Assembly (NCBI GenBank): GCA_964571855.1 | Contig: CAZNDO010000046.1 | Location: 1-7,091, forward strand | DNA: 7,091 nt | Source: CAYYFX01 sp964571855 | GTDB lineage: Bacteria > ARS69 | Reading direction: 5' to 3' | In this document: one piece after another, positions 1 through 6,801 of the stretch | How positions within the stretch are numbered: position 1 is the first letter of the stretch | Layout: every line of letters starts with the position of its first letter | Position numbers and translations under genes: made by a program | Notes under the pieces: model-generated | The model's database searches: none | What the model saw: the letters and a program-made list of their open reading frames with translations, nothing else | What the model was told of the DNA's origin: nothing

Positions 1-27
1 CCGCGAAGGCCGACCCGCGAAAGGCCG
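1..27. repeat. Short imperfect direct repeat at window edge
   Basis: Two near-identical units lie 14 bp apart: CCGCGAAGGCCG at 1-12 and CCGCGAAAGGCCG at 15-27, which differ by one extra A. They lie just beyond the stop codon of the kinase gene, in the 48-bp tail of the window. The array may continue outside the window. I see no terminator-like stem followed by a T run here. With only two units this could be chance in GC-rich DNA. Confidence 0.3.
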
Positions 28-48
28 CACCGCTTCCGGGAGGCAGGC

Positions 49-2397
49 CTAGCGGGACGAGACCCTGGTCGCGCGGCGGGCCAGCACCTTCTGCACCAGC
101 CCGAGCAGCTTCTCCATCTCGAACGGCTTGTTGAGCACGGCGTCGATGCCGTACTCCTGCACGCGGTCCGACGACAGCGTGGCGCCCCAGCCGGTCAGGA
201 GCACGATGCCCATCGCGTTGTCCTGCGCGCGCACCGCGCTCACCACCTCCCACCCGGACATCTCGCGCATGCCGAGGTCGCAGAACATGATGTCGTAGCG
301 CGCGTCGCGCAGGCGCTGCAGCGCCGCCGGACCGCTGGACACCGTGTCCACCTGATGGCCGGCGGTCTGCAGGATGTCCGACACGAGCTCCAGGATGTCC
401 GGCTCGTCGTCCACGGCCAGGATCCGCGCGGTCTGCACGACGGCCTGCGGGCCCTCGCCGGACGGCGCGTCCGTCGCGGCGGCGGCGGCCGGCATCCGGA
501 TCGTGAACGTGGTGCCGCGCCCCGGCTCCGAGTCCACGTGGATGCTCCCGTTGTGCCGCTCGACGATGCCGTACACCACCGACATGCCGAGCCCCATCCC
601 GTTCGCGCCCTTCGTCGTGAAGAACGGGTCGAAGATGCGGGCGCGCACGTGCGGCTCCATGCCGCTGCCGGTGTCGCGCACCCCCACCACGACCGTGTCG
701 TCCTCCATCCGGCTGGTGAACGTGATGGAGCCGCCGGAGGGCATGGCGTCCACGGCGTTGAACACCAGGTTCGTGTACACCTCGCGCAGCTCCGCGCCGT
801 TCCCCAGGACGGGCCGCACCTCGCCGAGGTCCATCCGCACGTCGATGCGCACGTTCCGCACCTCCGCCTGGTCGCGCCAGCGCGTCCTGGTGATCTCCAC
901 GACCTCCGAGAGCAGGGCGTTCACGTCCAGCGCCTGGAAGTTCTGCTCCGTGCGGGCCCGCGCGAAGTCCTGGATGCGGCGCACGGTCTCGCCGCCGTCC
1001 TGCGCGGCGCGCTCGATGGTCTTGAGGCCGCGGACCATCTCCGGGTCGGCCACGCGCCCCTGCAGGAGCTGCGCGCGGCCCAGGATGATCCCGAGGATGT
1101 TGTTGAAGTCGTGCGCCACGCCGCTGGACAGCTCCCCGAGCGCGCGCAGCTTCTCGTGCTGCAGCAGGTGCTCCTGCAGCGCCTTCTTCTCCGTGGTGTC
1201 CAGGAGGATGAGCTCCACGGCCGGTGCGCCCACGTAGCTGATGCGCATGCCGCGCATCTCGAACACGCGCGCCTCCCCGGTGCGGGTGATCCCGCGGAAC
1301 TCCGCCGCTTCCGCCTCGCGACCGTCGGCGAGGTCGTCCAGCATCGCGGAGGCGCGGTCCCGATCCTCCGGCCGGAACAGGTCGAGCATCCGCAGGCGCC
1401 CGGACAGCGCCTCCTCCCGCGCGTACCCGAAGAGTTGCCCGAACGCGGGGTTCACGAACCGGATCACGCCGTCCTGCACGATCAGGATCGGATCGGGGGA
1501 GCTCTCGACCAGGATGCGGTACTTCTCCTCGGAGGCGAGGAACTCCTCGGTGCGGCGCTGCACCTCGTCCTCCAGGGTGGCGTTGAGCACCTCCAGCTCC
1601 CGCTTCGCCACCGCGATCTCGTCCCGCTGCCGCTTCACGTGCTCGGTCATCCGGTTGAAGTGGTCCGCGAGGACCTCGATCTCGTCGCCGGTGCGGACGT
1701 TCAGCCGGTGATCCAGGTTGCCGTGCGAGACGGCGATCGTGCCGTCGACCAGGTCGTCGATGGAGCGCGTGATGCGCCCCGCGATGAGGCGCGTGCCCGC
1801 CAGGGCCAGGAGAACGCCGCCCAGGCCGATGACCAGCAGGATCAGGCGCACCCGCGCGATCCCGCGGTGCATGGCGGTCAGGTCCAGTCCGATGCGGACC
1901 GCGCCCCATTGCACGTCGCCGCCCTGCAGGTACACGGGGTACACCACGTCCAGCACATCGAGCGCGCCGTCCCCGGTGTCCAGGCTCGCCTGGCCGAGCC
2001 GCGGCACCGCGCGCGGGAGCTCCGGCGTCAGCAGGCGCGGGGGCGCGGGCGGCATGGGCAGGGCCACGTTCACGAGGTCGCGGCGCTCCGCGTGCGCGGC
2101 CACCTCGCCTTCCTTGTCCAGGATGACCACGTACGCGATGCCGCCCTCCTGGGCGGCCTCCTCCGCGGCCTGGGCCAGGGAGACGTAGTCGTAGTTCAGG
2201 AGGGCGTTCGTCGTCGTCGCGCCGATGGAGTGCGCGATGGCGGTGGCGCGCGCGCGGTTCTCGCGCAGGAGCAGGCTGACCAGGCGGTCGTGAACGGCGA
2301 ACGAGACCACGGCCATGACGAGCACGAGCAGCGCGCCCACGGACAGCATGAAGCGCGACTGCAGGGACTTGGGCAGGGGGATGGCGCGTCGGGACAT
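49..2397 (-). CDS. Membrane hybrid sensor histidine kinase (Cache-HAMP-PAS-HisKA-HATPase-REC)
   Basis: A 782-residue hybrid histidine kinase. Transmembrane helices at about 16-35 and 183-203 bound an extracytoplasmic segment of ~147 residues that looks like a single Cache domain (VVILDKEGEVAAH near 90-102). A HAMP domain follows (~203-256), then a coiled coil (~250-290) and a PAS domain (~290-402, with DPILIVQDGVIRFVNPAF). The HisKA H-box is GVAHDFNNILG with phospho-acceptor His429, the NtrB-like HDFNN type. The ATPase domain (~530-636) shows the N box at Asn547, DTGSGM at 575-580, FDPFFTTK at 589-596 and the glycine loop at 600-604. A receiver domain (~657-772) has acidic residues Asp663/Asp664, phospho-acceptor Asp707, Thr735 and Lys757. 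All catalytic residues are present. The start is the ATG 8 bp after the stop of the upstream binding-protein gene, with GAGG 6 nt before it. There is no HPt or DNA-binding domain, so the output partner must be encoded elsewhere. The ligand is unknown. Confidence 0.95.
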   Translation of the reverse strand: MSRRAIPLPKSLQSRFMLSVGALLVLVMAVVSFAVHDRLVSLLLRENRARATAIAHSIGATTTNALLNYDYVSLAQAAEEAAQEGGIAYVVILDKEGEVAAHAERRDLVNVALPMPPAPPRLLTPELPRAVPRLGQASLDTGDGALDVLDVVYPVYLQGGDVQWGAVRIGLDLTAMHRGIARVRLILLVIGLGGVLLALAGTRLIAGRITRSIDDLVDGTIAVSHGNLDHRLNVRTGDEIEVLADHFNRMTEHVKRQRDEIAVAKRELEVLNATLEDEVQRRTEEFLASEEKYRILVESSPDPILIVQDGVIRFVNPAFGQLFGYAREEALSGRLRMLDLFRPEDRDRASAMLDDLADGREAEAAEFRGITRTGEARVFEMRGMRISYVGAPAVELILLDTTEKKALQEHLLQHEKLRALGELSSGVAHDFNNILGIILGRAQLLQGRVADPEMVRGLKTIERAAQDGGETVRRIQDFARARTEQNFQALDVNALLSEVVEITRTRWRDQAEVRNVRIDVRMDLGEVRPVLGNGAELREVYTNLVFNAVDAMPSGGSITFTSRMEDDTVVVGVRDTGSGMEPHVRARIFDPFFTTKGANGMGLGMSVVYGIVERHNGSIHVDSEPGRGTTFTIRMPAAAAATDAPSGEGPQAVVQTARILAVDDEPDILELVSDILQTAGHQVDTVSSGPAALQRLRDARYDIMFCDLGMREMSGWEVVSAVRAQDNAMGIVLLTGWGATLSSDRVQEYGIDAVLNKPFEMEKLLGLVQKVLARRATRVSSR

Positions 2398-2403
2398 GGC
2401 CGG

Positions 2404-2407
2404 CCTC
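2404..2407 (-). promoter_or_regulatory. Ribosome binding site of the kinase gene, overlapping the upstream stop
   Basis: Read on the minus strand, TGAGG combines the last bases of the binding-protein stop codon with a GAGG Shine-Dalgarno core, 6 nt before the kinase ATG. The overlap supports translational coupling of the two genes and the choice of the ATG at 2397. Confidence 0.6.
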
Positions 2408-4061
2408 AACTGGCGGGGATGTCGAGCCAGATGCGCTCGGCGCAGAGGTTGCCCAGGCCGAAGGGCGTGATCGAGAGACCCCGCACCTCGGAGCGGACCG
2501 CGAACGTGTTCTCGATGTTGTAGAGCGGGATCACCGGGACGTCGTCCAGGATGATCCGCTCCGCGCGCCGGTACAGGTCCGCGCGGTCCACGGATCCCCG
2601 CGCGCGCGAGCCGGCCGCGAGCAGCGAGTCCACCTGCGGGTTCGAGTACGAGAACATGTTGTACGCGCCGCCCGAGAGGAACAGCGACGCGAGGAACGAG
2701 TCCGGGTCCGGCAGGTCGGCCACCCAGGACAGGCCCAGGCTGGGCAGCCGGTGCGCGTCGATGTCCGCCGAGAACCGGTCCCAGTCCGGATAGCGGAAGT
2801 CGATCCGGATGCCCACGGACTCGAGGTTCTCCCGGAGCACGGCATCGGAGGCGCGGCCGGCCACGCCGCGGTTCGCCTGGTGGTACTCCAGCGGCGGCAG
2901 GCCCGCGCCGTCCGGATACCCGGCCGCGGCCAGCAGCGCCCGGGCCCGCGCCGGGTCGTAGGCCAGCGCCTTGTCGTCCGGCGTGTAGCCCAGCATGCCG
3001 GGCGGCAGGATGCCGACGGCCGCGATCCGGCCGAAGGGGTCGATGGACGCGATCCGCCGCCGGTCGATGGCGTGCGCCACGGCGCGCCGCACGCGGGCGT
3101 CGTCGAAGGGGGCGCGCCCGACGTCGAAGCCGATGAACGAGAAGGACAGCTCGGGGCGCTGCACGATACGGAAGCGCGGGTCCGCGCCGATGCGCTGGCG
3201 CCACGCGCCCGGCATGTCGCACAGCGTCACGCGATCCTCGAACAGGGCCTGCGCGCCCATGTCCACGTCGTAGTCCTTCGGGACGTGGAAGACGATCTCG
3301 TCCAGGTACGGGCGTCCGGACCGGAAATGCTCGTTCGCCCGCAGCACGATCCTCCGGTCGTCCCCCACCTGCACCATCTCCTGCCACATGAAGGGTCCCG
3401 TCCCCACGGGGTGCAGGTCGTAGTCCGCGCCGCGCGCCTCGATCTCCTCCCGCGCCACCACCTTCGTCTGGTCCATCGCGAGCGCGGACAGGAACGACCC
3501 GTACGGCGCCCCCAGCCGGATCGCCAGCGTCGTGTCGTCCACCGCGCGCAGGCCGCGGATGCCCGGAGCGCGCCCGGCGACATAGTCCTCCACGCCGTCG
3601 ATCTTCCGCAGGAACGGGCCGCCGATCCCGAAGTCGGACTTCCCGGGATCGAAGATCCGCGTGAACGACCAGACGAAGTCCTCTGCGACGACCTTGCGCC
3701 CGTTGTGGAACCGGACGTCGTTGCGGAGCCGGAAGACGTACTCCAGGCCGTCGCGCGAGACGCTCCACTCGCGCGCGATGGCCGGGACGGGGTTCAGGTT
3801 GACGTCGAACTCCAGCAGGCCGTCGTACAGCTGGTTGATGATGCACGCCTCGTACACGTCGTCCGCCATCGGCGGATCGAACGTGCCCGGCGGTTCCACC
3901 ATCAGGTGGAACGAGCCGCCGAGGCGCGGCACCGGGGCCTCGCGCCCGTCGAGGACCGTGGAATCGGCCTCGCCGGTGCAACCGGTCATCCCGCGCGCGA
4001 ACAGCGCCAGCGCGACGAGCGGAGCGAGGCGACGAAGCGTGCCCACAGGCTGCCTGCGCAT
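2406..4061 (-). CDS. Family 5 extracellular solute-binding lipoprotein (Opp/Dpp-like)
   Basis: A 551-residue periplasmic or surface substrate-binding protein of the SBP_bac_5 family, which usually binds peptides, nickel or other small solutes for ABC importers. The N-terminus has basic residues, a hydrophobic stretch (~12-22) and a lipobox-like MTGC ending at Cys28, so it is probably a lipoprotein; Met at -3 is not the ideal residue. The family signature is clear: AIAREWSVSRDGLEYVF followed by RFHNGRKVVAEDFVWSF, spanning ~94-133. Other family marks are VGTGPF (219-224), SWVADLPDPDSFL (445-457), YSNPQVDSLL (472-481) and DDVPVIPLYN (506-515). The length is typical. The start is the ATG at 4061 because GGGAG precedes it and the signal peptide then begins with MRRQ. 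A GTG at 4112 would place 17 polar residues ahead. No permease or ATPase gene is adjacent; the next gene is a sensor kinase, which suggests a sensory role. The ligand cannot be read from the sequence. Confidence 0.93.
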   Translation of the reverse strand: MRRQPVGTLRRLAPLVALALFARGMTGCTGEADSTVLDGREAPVPRLGGSFHLMVEPPGTFDPPMADDVYEACIINQLYDGLLEFDVNLNPVPAIAREWSVSRDGLEYVFRLRNDVRFHNGRKVVAEDFVWSFTRIFDPGKSDFGIGGPFLRKIDGVEDYVAGRAPGIRGLRAVDDTTLAIRLGAPYGSFLSALAMDQTKVVAREEIEARGADYDLHPVGTGPFMWQEMVQVGDDRRIVLRANEHFRSGRPYLDEIVFHVPKDYDVDMGAQALFEDRVTLCDMPGAWRQRIGADPRFRIVQRPELSFSFIGFDVGRAPFDDARVRRAVAHAIDRRRIASIDPFGRIAAVGILPPGMLGYTPDDKALAYDPARARALLAAAGYPDGAGLPPLEYHQANRGVAGRASDAVLRENLESVGIRIDFRYPDWDRFSADIDAHRLPSLGLSWVADLPDPDSFLASLFLSGGAYNMFSYSNPQVDSLLAAGSRARGSVDRADLYRRAERIILDDVPVIPLYNIENTFAVRSEVRGLSITPFGLGNLCAERIWLDIPAS

Positions 4062-4065
4062 GGAT

Positions 4066-4070
4066 CTCCC
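4066..4070 (-). promoter_or_regulatory. Ribosome binding site deciding the lipoprotein start
   Basis: The minus strand reads GGGAGATCC immediately before ATG, giving a GGGAG core 4 nt upstream of the start codon. This favours the internal ATG at 4061 over the in-frame GTG at 4112, which has no comparable core. Confidence 0.6.
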
Positions 4071-4096
4071 GTCCGGGGAAGGGGAGCACGGGTTCG

Positions 4097-4108
4097 TTCG
4101 GGAATCGT
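4097..4108 (+). promoter_or_regulatory. Candidate operator half 1 (TTCGGGAATCGT)
   Basis: TTCGGGAATCGT lies 35 bp ahead of the lipoprotein ATG. A copy with one mismatch (TTCGGGAACCGT) lies 24 bp ahead of the amidohydrolase ATG. Two near-identical 12-mers in one short divergent spacer could be binding sites for a shared regulator, but chance is not excluded. Confidence 0.22.
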
Positions 4109-4210
4109 CCACTCGTGTGCCGGCCTTGAGACGGCGCCGGGCCGCGCTTGCACATCATGGCGTTCCTTGGCGCGGCCGGCGGCCCGTCTCCGGCGGATGC
4201 GGCGCCATCC

Positions 4211-4237
4211 CGGGGGGGCTGCCGTTCGTCCCCCCCG
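4211..4237 (+). other. G7/C7 hairpin upstream of the amidohydrolase gene
   Basis: CGGGGGGG (4211-4218) and CCCCCCCG (4230-4237) can pair as a perfect 8-bp stem around an 11-nt loop. The structure ends 55 bp before the amidohydrolase start codon. No T run follows, so it is not a standard terminator. If it is in the transcript leader it would be a very stable 5' hairpin. Confidence 0.45.
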
Positions 4238-4256
4238 CCTTCCCCGCCGGCGCGCT

Positions 4257-4268
4257 TTCGGGAACCGT
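4257..4268 (+). promoter_or_regulatory. Candidate operator half 2 (TTCGGGAACCGT)
   Basis: This is the second copy of the 12-mer described at 4097-4108, in the same orientation and 160 bp away. It sits 24 bp before the amidohydrolase ATG, close to where a transcription start or leader would be expected. Confidence 0.22.
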
Positions 4269-4281
4269 GGTCCGACCCAAC

Positions 4282-4287
4282 GGGAGG
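4282..4287 (+). promoter_or_regulatory. Ribosome binding site of the amidohydrolase gene
   Basis: GGGAGG lies 5 nt before the ATG at 4293. It is a near-consensus Shine-Dalgarno sequence and fixes the start just ahead of the signal peptide, although the reading frame stays open far upstream. Confidence 0.75.
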
Positions 4288-4292
4288 TCCCG

Positions 4293-5660
4293 ATGCGTCA
4301 CGCGCTCCGACCGCTGCTCCTGCTCGCCGGCCTCGCGCCGCCCGCCCACGCCCAGGCCCCGCCGGCCGGGCCGCCGCCGCTCGCGATCGAGCACGTGACC
4401 GTGCTCACGATGGTCGGGGACGAGGCCCTGGCCGACCGCACGGTCGTCGTGGAGGGGCGGCGGATCCTGTCCGTCGCGCCGTCCACGACCGCCGTCGTGC
4501 CTGACGGGGCGGTGCGCATCGACGGGGCGGGGCGCTTCCTCATGCCGGGGCTCGCCGAGATGCACGCGCACCCGCCCACCGCGCAGTGGTCGGACGCGGC
4601 CGAGCGGCGCTTCCTGGAGTTGAACGTGGCCGCCGGCGTCACGACCGTGCGCGGCATGCTGGGGGATCCGCGCCAGCTCGCGCTGCGCACGCAGGTCGCC
4701 GCCGGCGAGCGCCTCGGGCCCCGCCTGTTCCTGTCGGCGCCGTCGCTGAACGGGAACTCGGTCCGCTCCGCCGCGGAGGCGTCGGAGCAGATCACGCGGT
4801 ACTCGGCGCAGCGGTACGACTTCCTGAAGGTGCACCCCGGGCTGTCGCGGGATCTGTTCGACGCGATCGTGGCGACGGCCCGCCGCGAGGGATTGCGCGT
4901 GGCCGGCCACATCCCCGAGGACGTCGGGCTCGTGCACGCGCTGGAGTCCGGGTTCGCCTCGGTGGAACACCTGGACGGCTTCGTGGAGGCCGCGCAGCGC
5001 GCCGACGCGCCGGATGCCGAGAGCGCGTTCTTCGGCATCAACCGGATGCGCACGGTGGACGAGTCCCGCATCCCCGCGCTGGTGGAGGCCGCGCGCCGGT
5101 CCGGCGCGTGGATGACCCCCACGCAGTCCCTGTTCGAGAACTTCCTCGGCGAACTCTCCCCGGAGGCGCTGGCCGCGCGCCCCGAGATGCGCGGCTGGAC
5201 GGCCGAGGGGGTGGCGCAGTGGACGGAGCAGCTGACCGGGTTCCGCCAGGCGATCGCCGAGGCCGGCGACGACCCCCGCGCGATGCTCGCTTTCCGCGCG
5301 AAGCTGATCCCCGCGCTGCGCGACGCGGGGGTGCCGTTCCTGCTCGGCGCCGACGCGCCGCAGATCTTCAACGTCCCCGGTTTCGCCACGCTGCGCGAGC
5401 TGGAGGCGGTGGTCGCGGCCGGGCTGACGCCGGCGGAGGCGCTGGCGTCGGGCACGGTGAACGCCGCGCGCTTCCTGGGCGTGGAGGCGTCCGCGGGCAC
5501 GGTGGAGGCGGGGAAGCGCGCGGACCTGCTCCTGCTGGACGCGGATCCCCGCGCGGACGTCCGCGCGGTGTGGGAGCGAGCGGGCGTGGTGCTGGCGGGC
5601 GATTGGCTTCCGCGCGAGCGCCTGGACGCGATCGTGGCGGCGTTCGCGGCCGAGTCGTGA
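4293..5660 (+). CDS. Exported metal-dependent amidohydrolase
   Basis: A 455-residue amidohydrolase-superfamily enzyme. A Sec signal peptide (MRHALRPLLLLAGLAPPAHA, with likely cleavage after AHA at residue 20) places it outside the cytoplasmic membrane. The small N-terminal beta domain (IEHVTVLTM, then DRTVVVEGRRILSV) leads to the HxH metal motif His91/His93 in MPGLAEMHAHPP. Further probable ligands are Lys179 in DFLKVHPG (the position of the carboxylated lysine in binuclear members), His206 in AGHIPED, His226 in VEHLDGF and Asp354 in LLGADAP. The C-terminal strand GTVEAGKRADLLLLDADP is typical of the family. This set of ligands matches the prolidase/imidazolonepropionase-like branch, which hydrolyses amide or peptide-type bonds. 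The substrate is not readable. The length is normal and no key residue is missing. It is transcribed divergently from the binding-protein/kinase operon, which may hint at a shared substrate class (inference). Its stop lies 3 bp from that of the convergent methyltransferase gene. Confidence 0.93.
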   Translation: MRHALRPLLLLAGLAPPAHAQAPPAGPPPLAIEHVTVLTMVGDEALADRTVVVEGRRILSVAPSTTAVVPDGAVRIDGAGRFLMPGLAEMHAHPPTAQWSDAAERRFLELNVAAGVTTVRGMLGDPRQLALRTQVAAGERLGPRLFLSAPSLNGNSVRSAAEASEQITRYSAQRYDFLKVHPGLSRDLFDAIVATARREGLRVAGHIPEDVGLVHALESGFASVEHLDGFVEAAQRADAPDAESAFFGINRMRTVDESRIPALVEAARRSGAWMTPTQSLFENFLGELSPEALAARPEMRGWTAEGVAQWTEQLTGFRQAIAEAGDDPRAMLAFRAKLIPALRDAGVPFLLGADAPQIFNVPGFATLRELEAVVAAGLTPAEALASGTVNAARFLGVEASAGTVEAGKRADLLLLDADPRADVRAVWERAGVVLAGDWLPRERLDAIVAAFAAES

Positions 5661-5663
5661 CGG
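5661..5663. other. 3-bp convergent junction without a terminator
   Basis: The stops of the amidohydrolase gene (TGA, plus) and the methyltransferase gene (TGA, minus) are separated by only three bases. Any terminator for either gene must lie inside the other's coding sequence. The nearest small stem is CTCCCG/CGGGAG at 5694-5708 with no T run on either side, so I do not call it a terminator. Confidence 0.6.
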
Positions 5664-6644
5664 TCAGCGCATCCCGCGGAACTGCCGGATGAGCTCCCGG
5701 TCCGGGAGGGTCTCCTCGCTGCGTCGCCCGAGGAAATAGAAGCCCGCCGCCGCGTCCAGGGCCGCGTCGTTGCGCAGCAGGGCGCGGTCCACGTACTTCA
5801 GCCAGAACGACGTGAGACGGCCGAAGACCCGGAGGAACGCGCGCACGGCGCGCCGACGCGACAGCGCGAGCAGGAACCCGGTGTATCCCAGCGCCAGGGC
5901 GACGCCCGGACCCACCGCGGCGCCGGCCGCCTCCTCGCGGAAGCGCCGGAACAGCCGGCGGTGGCCGAGGAACGTGAACCGCGTGAAGTCGAACGGCCCG
6001 CCGTGCCGCCGGTACAGGAACGGCGTCTCCGCGTACACCAGCCCGTCGGGCCGCAGCACGCGGTGGATCTCCTCCACGCACGCCCACGGGTCGAGCACGT
6101 GCTCCAGGACCGCCTGGATGACCAGGCCGTCGAAGGAACCGTCGGCGAACGGCAGCTGGTGCGCGTCGCACACGAGGCGCGTCCGGGGGCCGAAGTCGAT
6201 GTCGGTCTCCACCAGCTCGATGCCGCGCGTCTCCAGCAGCGCCTGCATCCCCTGCCCCACCTCGCGCCCGCCGACGACGAGGACGCGCGGCGCGCCACCG
6301 CGGGCCGCGAGCGCGGACGCGAACCGCGCGTAGTTCGCCGAGGACGCCGGGTTGTCCGCGACGTCCGGGATCATCCCGTACAGCCGCGCCGCGAGCGCCC
6401 GCCAGCCCGACCGCCGCGCGTCCCCATCCGCCACGAGCACGCGCTCCCGGTCCCGGTAATCCGCGATGCGCAGCAGGCTGCGCGACTCGTCCACGAGGAC
6501 GGGCACGCCCTGCACGACGGGATACTCCCGCCCGCAGGCCGCGCCGGTACACGCGAACCCGTCCGGCCGCGACGCGAGCGGCGCGCCGCAGGCCGGGCAT
6601 CGCAGGGACGCGACGACGTCCGCGCTCAGGGATGACTGCGGCAT
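5664..6644 (-). CDS. Trm112-like zinc ribbon fused to a class I SAM methyltransferase
   Basis: A 326-residue cytoplasmic protein. The N-terminus is a Trm112-like zinc ribbon: Cys16/Cys19 in RCPACG and Cys32/Cys37 in ACTGAACGREYP, followed by VVQGVPVLVDE, the usual YPxxxGIPxL element. A Methyltransf_11-type domain follows. Motif I is VLVVGGREVGQG (121-132), the acidic motif is VETDID (145-150), and then come DAHQLPFADGSFDGLVIQ (160-177), LEHVLDP and EIHRVLRPDGLVYAE (192-206). A hydrophobic stretch at ~246-261 might touch the membrane. The acceptor is unknown; similar stand-alone fusions are often found with sugar, lipid or secondary-metabolite methylation. The ATG at 6644 was chosen because the Trm112 fold begins right after it and AGGAG lies upstream; the longer reading frame runs back through palindromic repeats. 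It converges on the amidohydrolase gene with a 3-bp gap. Confidence 0.9.
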   Translation of the reverse strand: MPQSSLSADVVASLRCPACGAPLASRPDGFACTGAACGREYPVVQGVPVLVDESRSLLRIADYRDRERVLVADGDARRSGWRALAARLYGMIPDVADNPASSANYARFASALAARGGAPRVLVVGGREVGQGMQALLETRGIELVETDIDFGPRTRLVCDAHQLPFADGSFDGLVIQAVLEHVLDPWACVEEIHRVLRPDGLVYAETPFLYRRHGGPFDFTRFTFLGHRRLFRRFREEAAGAAVGPGVALALGYTGFLLALSRRRAVRAFLRVFGRLTSFWLKYVDRALLRNDAALDAAAGFYFLGRRSEETLPDRELIRQFRGMR

Positions 6645-6655
6645 TCGTCTCGCGA

Positions 6656-6660
6656 CTCCT
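6656..6660 (-). promoter_or_regulatory. Probable ribosome binding site of the methyltransferase gene
   Basis: AGGAG on the minus strand lies 11 nt before the ATG at 6644. The spacing is long, but it is the only good core near the start at which the zinc-ribbon domain begins. Confidence 0.4.
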
Positions 6661-6674
6661 GGGAAGGGCGAGCG

Positions 6675-6680
6675 AGTATA
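6675..6680 (-). promoter_or_regulatory. Candidate -10 box for the methyltransferase gene
   Basis: The minus strand reads TATACT at 6680 to 6675, one base from the TATAAT consensus and the only AT-rich patch in this stretch. It would start transcription about 25 nt before the ATG at 6644. A recognisable -35 hexamer is absent: the expected place (about 6698-6703) reads GAGCGC, right beside the end of the large palindrome. Confidence 0.4.
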
Positions 6681-6704
6681 GCGCGACAGGGGGGTGCGCG
6701 CTCG

Positions 6705-6755
6705 GGGGGCGGCGACGACGGAGGGGTCGGGCGGCCCGGTGGCCCTTGCGCGGGC
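6705..6755 (+). repeat. Repeat copy 1 (left arm)
   Basis: First copy of the GC-rich intergenic repeat, plus orientation. It shares 49 of 51 bases with the reverse complement of the right arm. It contains GGCGGCGACGACGG and ends CTTGCGCGGGC. Its left end, at the G run, lies 25 bp from the candidate -10 box of the methyltransferase gene. Confidence 0.85.
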
Positions 6756-6767
6756 CTCTGCGCGTGA

Positions 6768-6796
6768 ACGCACCGCGCCCTTCGGGCGCGTGGCGT
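6768..6796. repeat. Nested hairpin in the palindrome centre
   Basis: CGCGCCC (6774-6780) pairs with GGGCGCG (6784-6790) around the 3-nt loop TTC. After a 2-nt internal mismatch, ACGC (6768-6771) pairs with GCGT (6793-6796). It is off-centre by only about a base within the large palindrome, so the whole element can fold into one long stem with an asymmetric bulged middle. Confidence 0.7.
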
Positions 6797-6801
6797 GCAT
6801 G

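Larger units (their letters stand above)
4062..4292. other. Divergent intergenic control region
   Basis: This 231-bp spacer separates the start codons of the binding-protein/kinase operon (leftward) and the amidohydrolase gene (rightward), so both promoters should lie here. I found no convincing -35/-10 pair on either strand. It contains a G7/C7 hairpin and a pair of near-identical 12-mers, listed separately. I see no gene in it. Confidence 0.7.

Noticed and set aside
355..2523. Long plus-strand frame (722 codons) antisense to the kinase
   Set aside because: It is rich in His, Arg, Val and Leu in the pattern typical of an antisense shadow of a GC-rich gene, and it shows no domain; the minus strand codes for all kinase motifs without a break.
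4062..4112. Longer lipoprotein start at the GTG at 4112
   Set aside because: It would put 17 polar residues before the signal peptide, and the ATG at 4061 has GGGAG directly upstream.
2398..4158. Extension of the kinase reading frame upstream through the lipoprotein gene (total 1369 codons)
   Set aside because: The frame is open only because of high GC. The product is arginine-, glycine- and proline-rich with no domain, while the lipoprotein on the same strand in another frame has clear family motifs.
2751..4292. Upstream extension of the amidohydrolase frame
   Set aside because: The frame is open across the opposite-strand lipoprotein gene, but the ATG at 4293 has a strong GGGAGG site and begins a normal signal peptide.
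5694..5708. CTCCCG-GTC-CGGGAG stem as a terminator for the amidohydrolase
   Set aside because: Only six base pairs, no T run on either strand, and it lies within the methyltransferase coding sequence.
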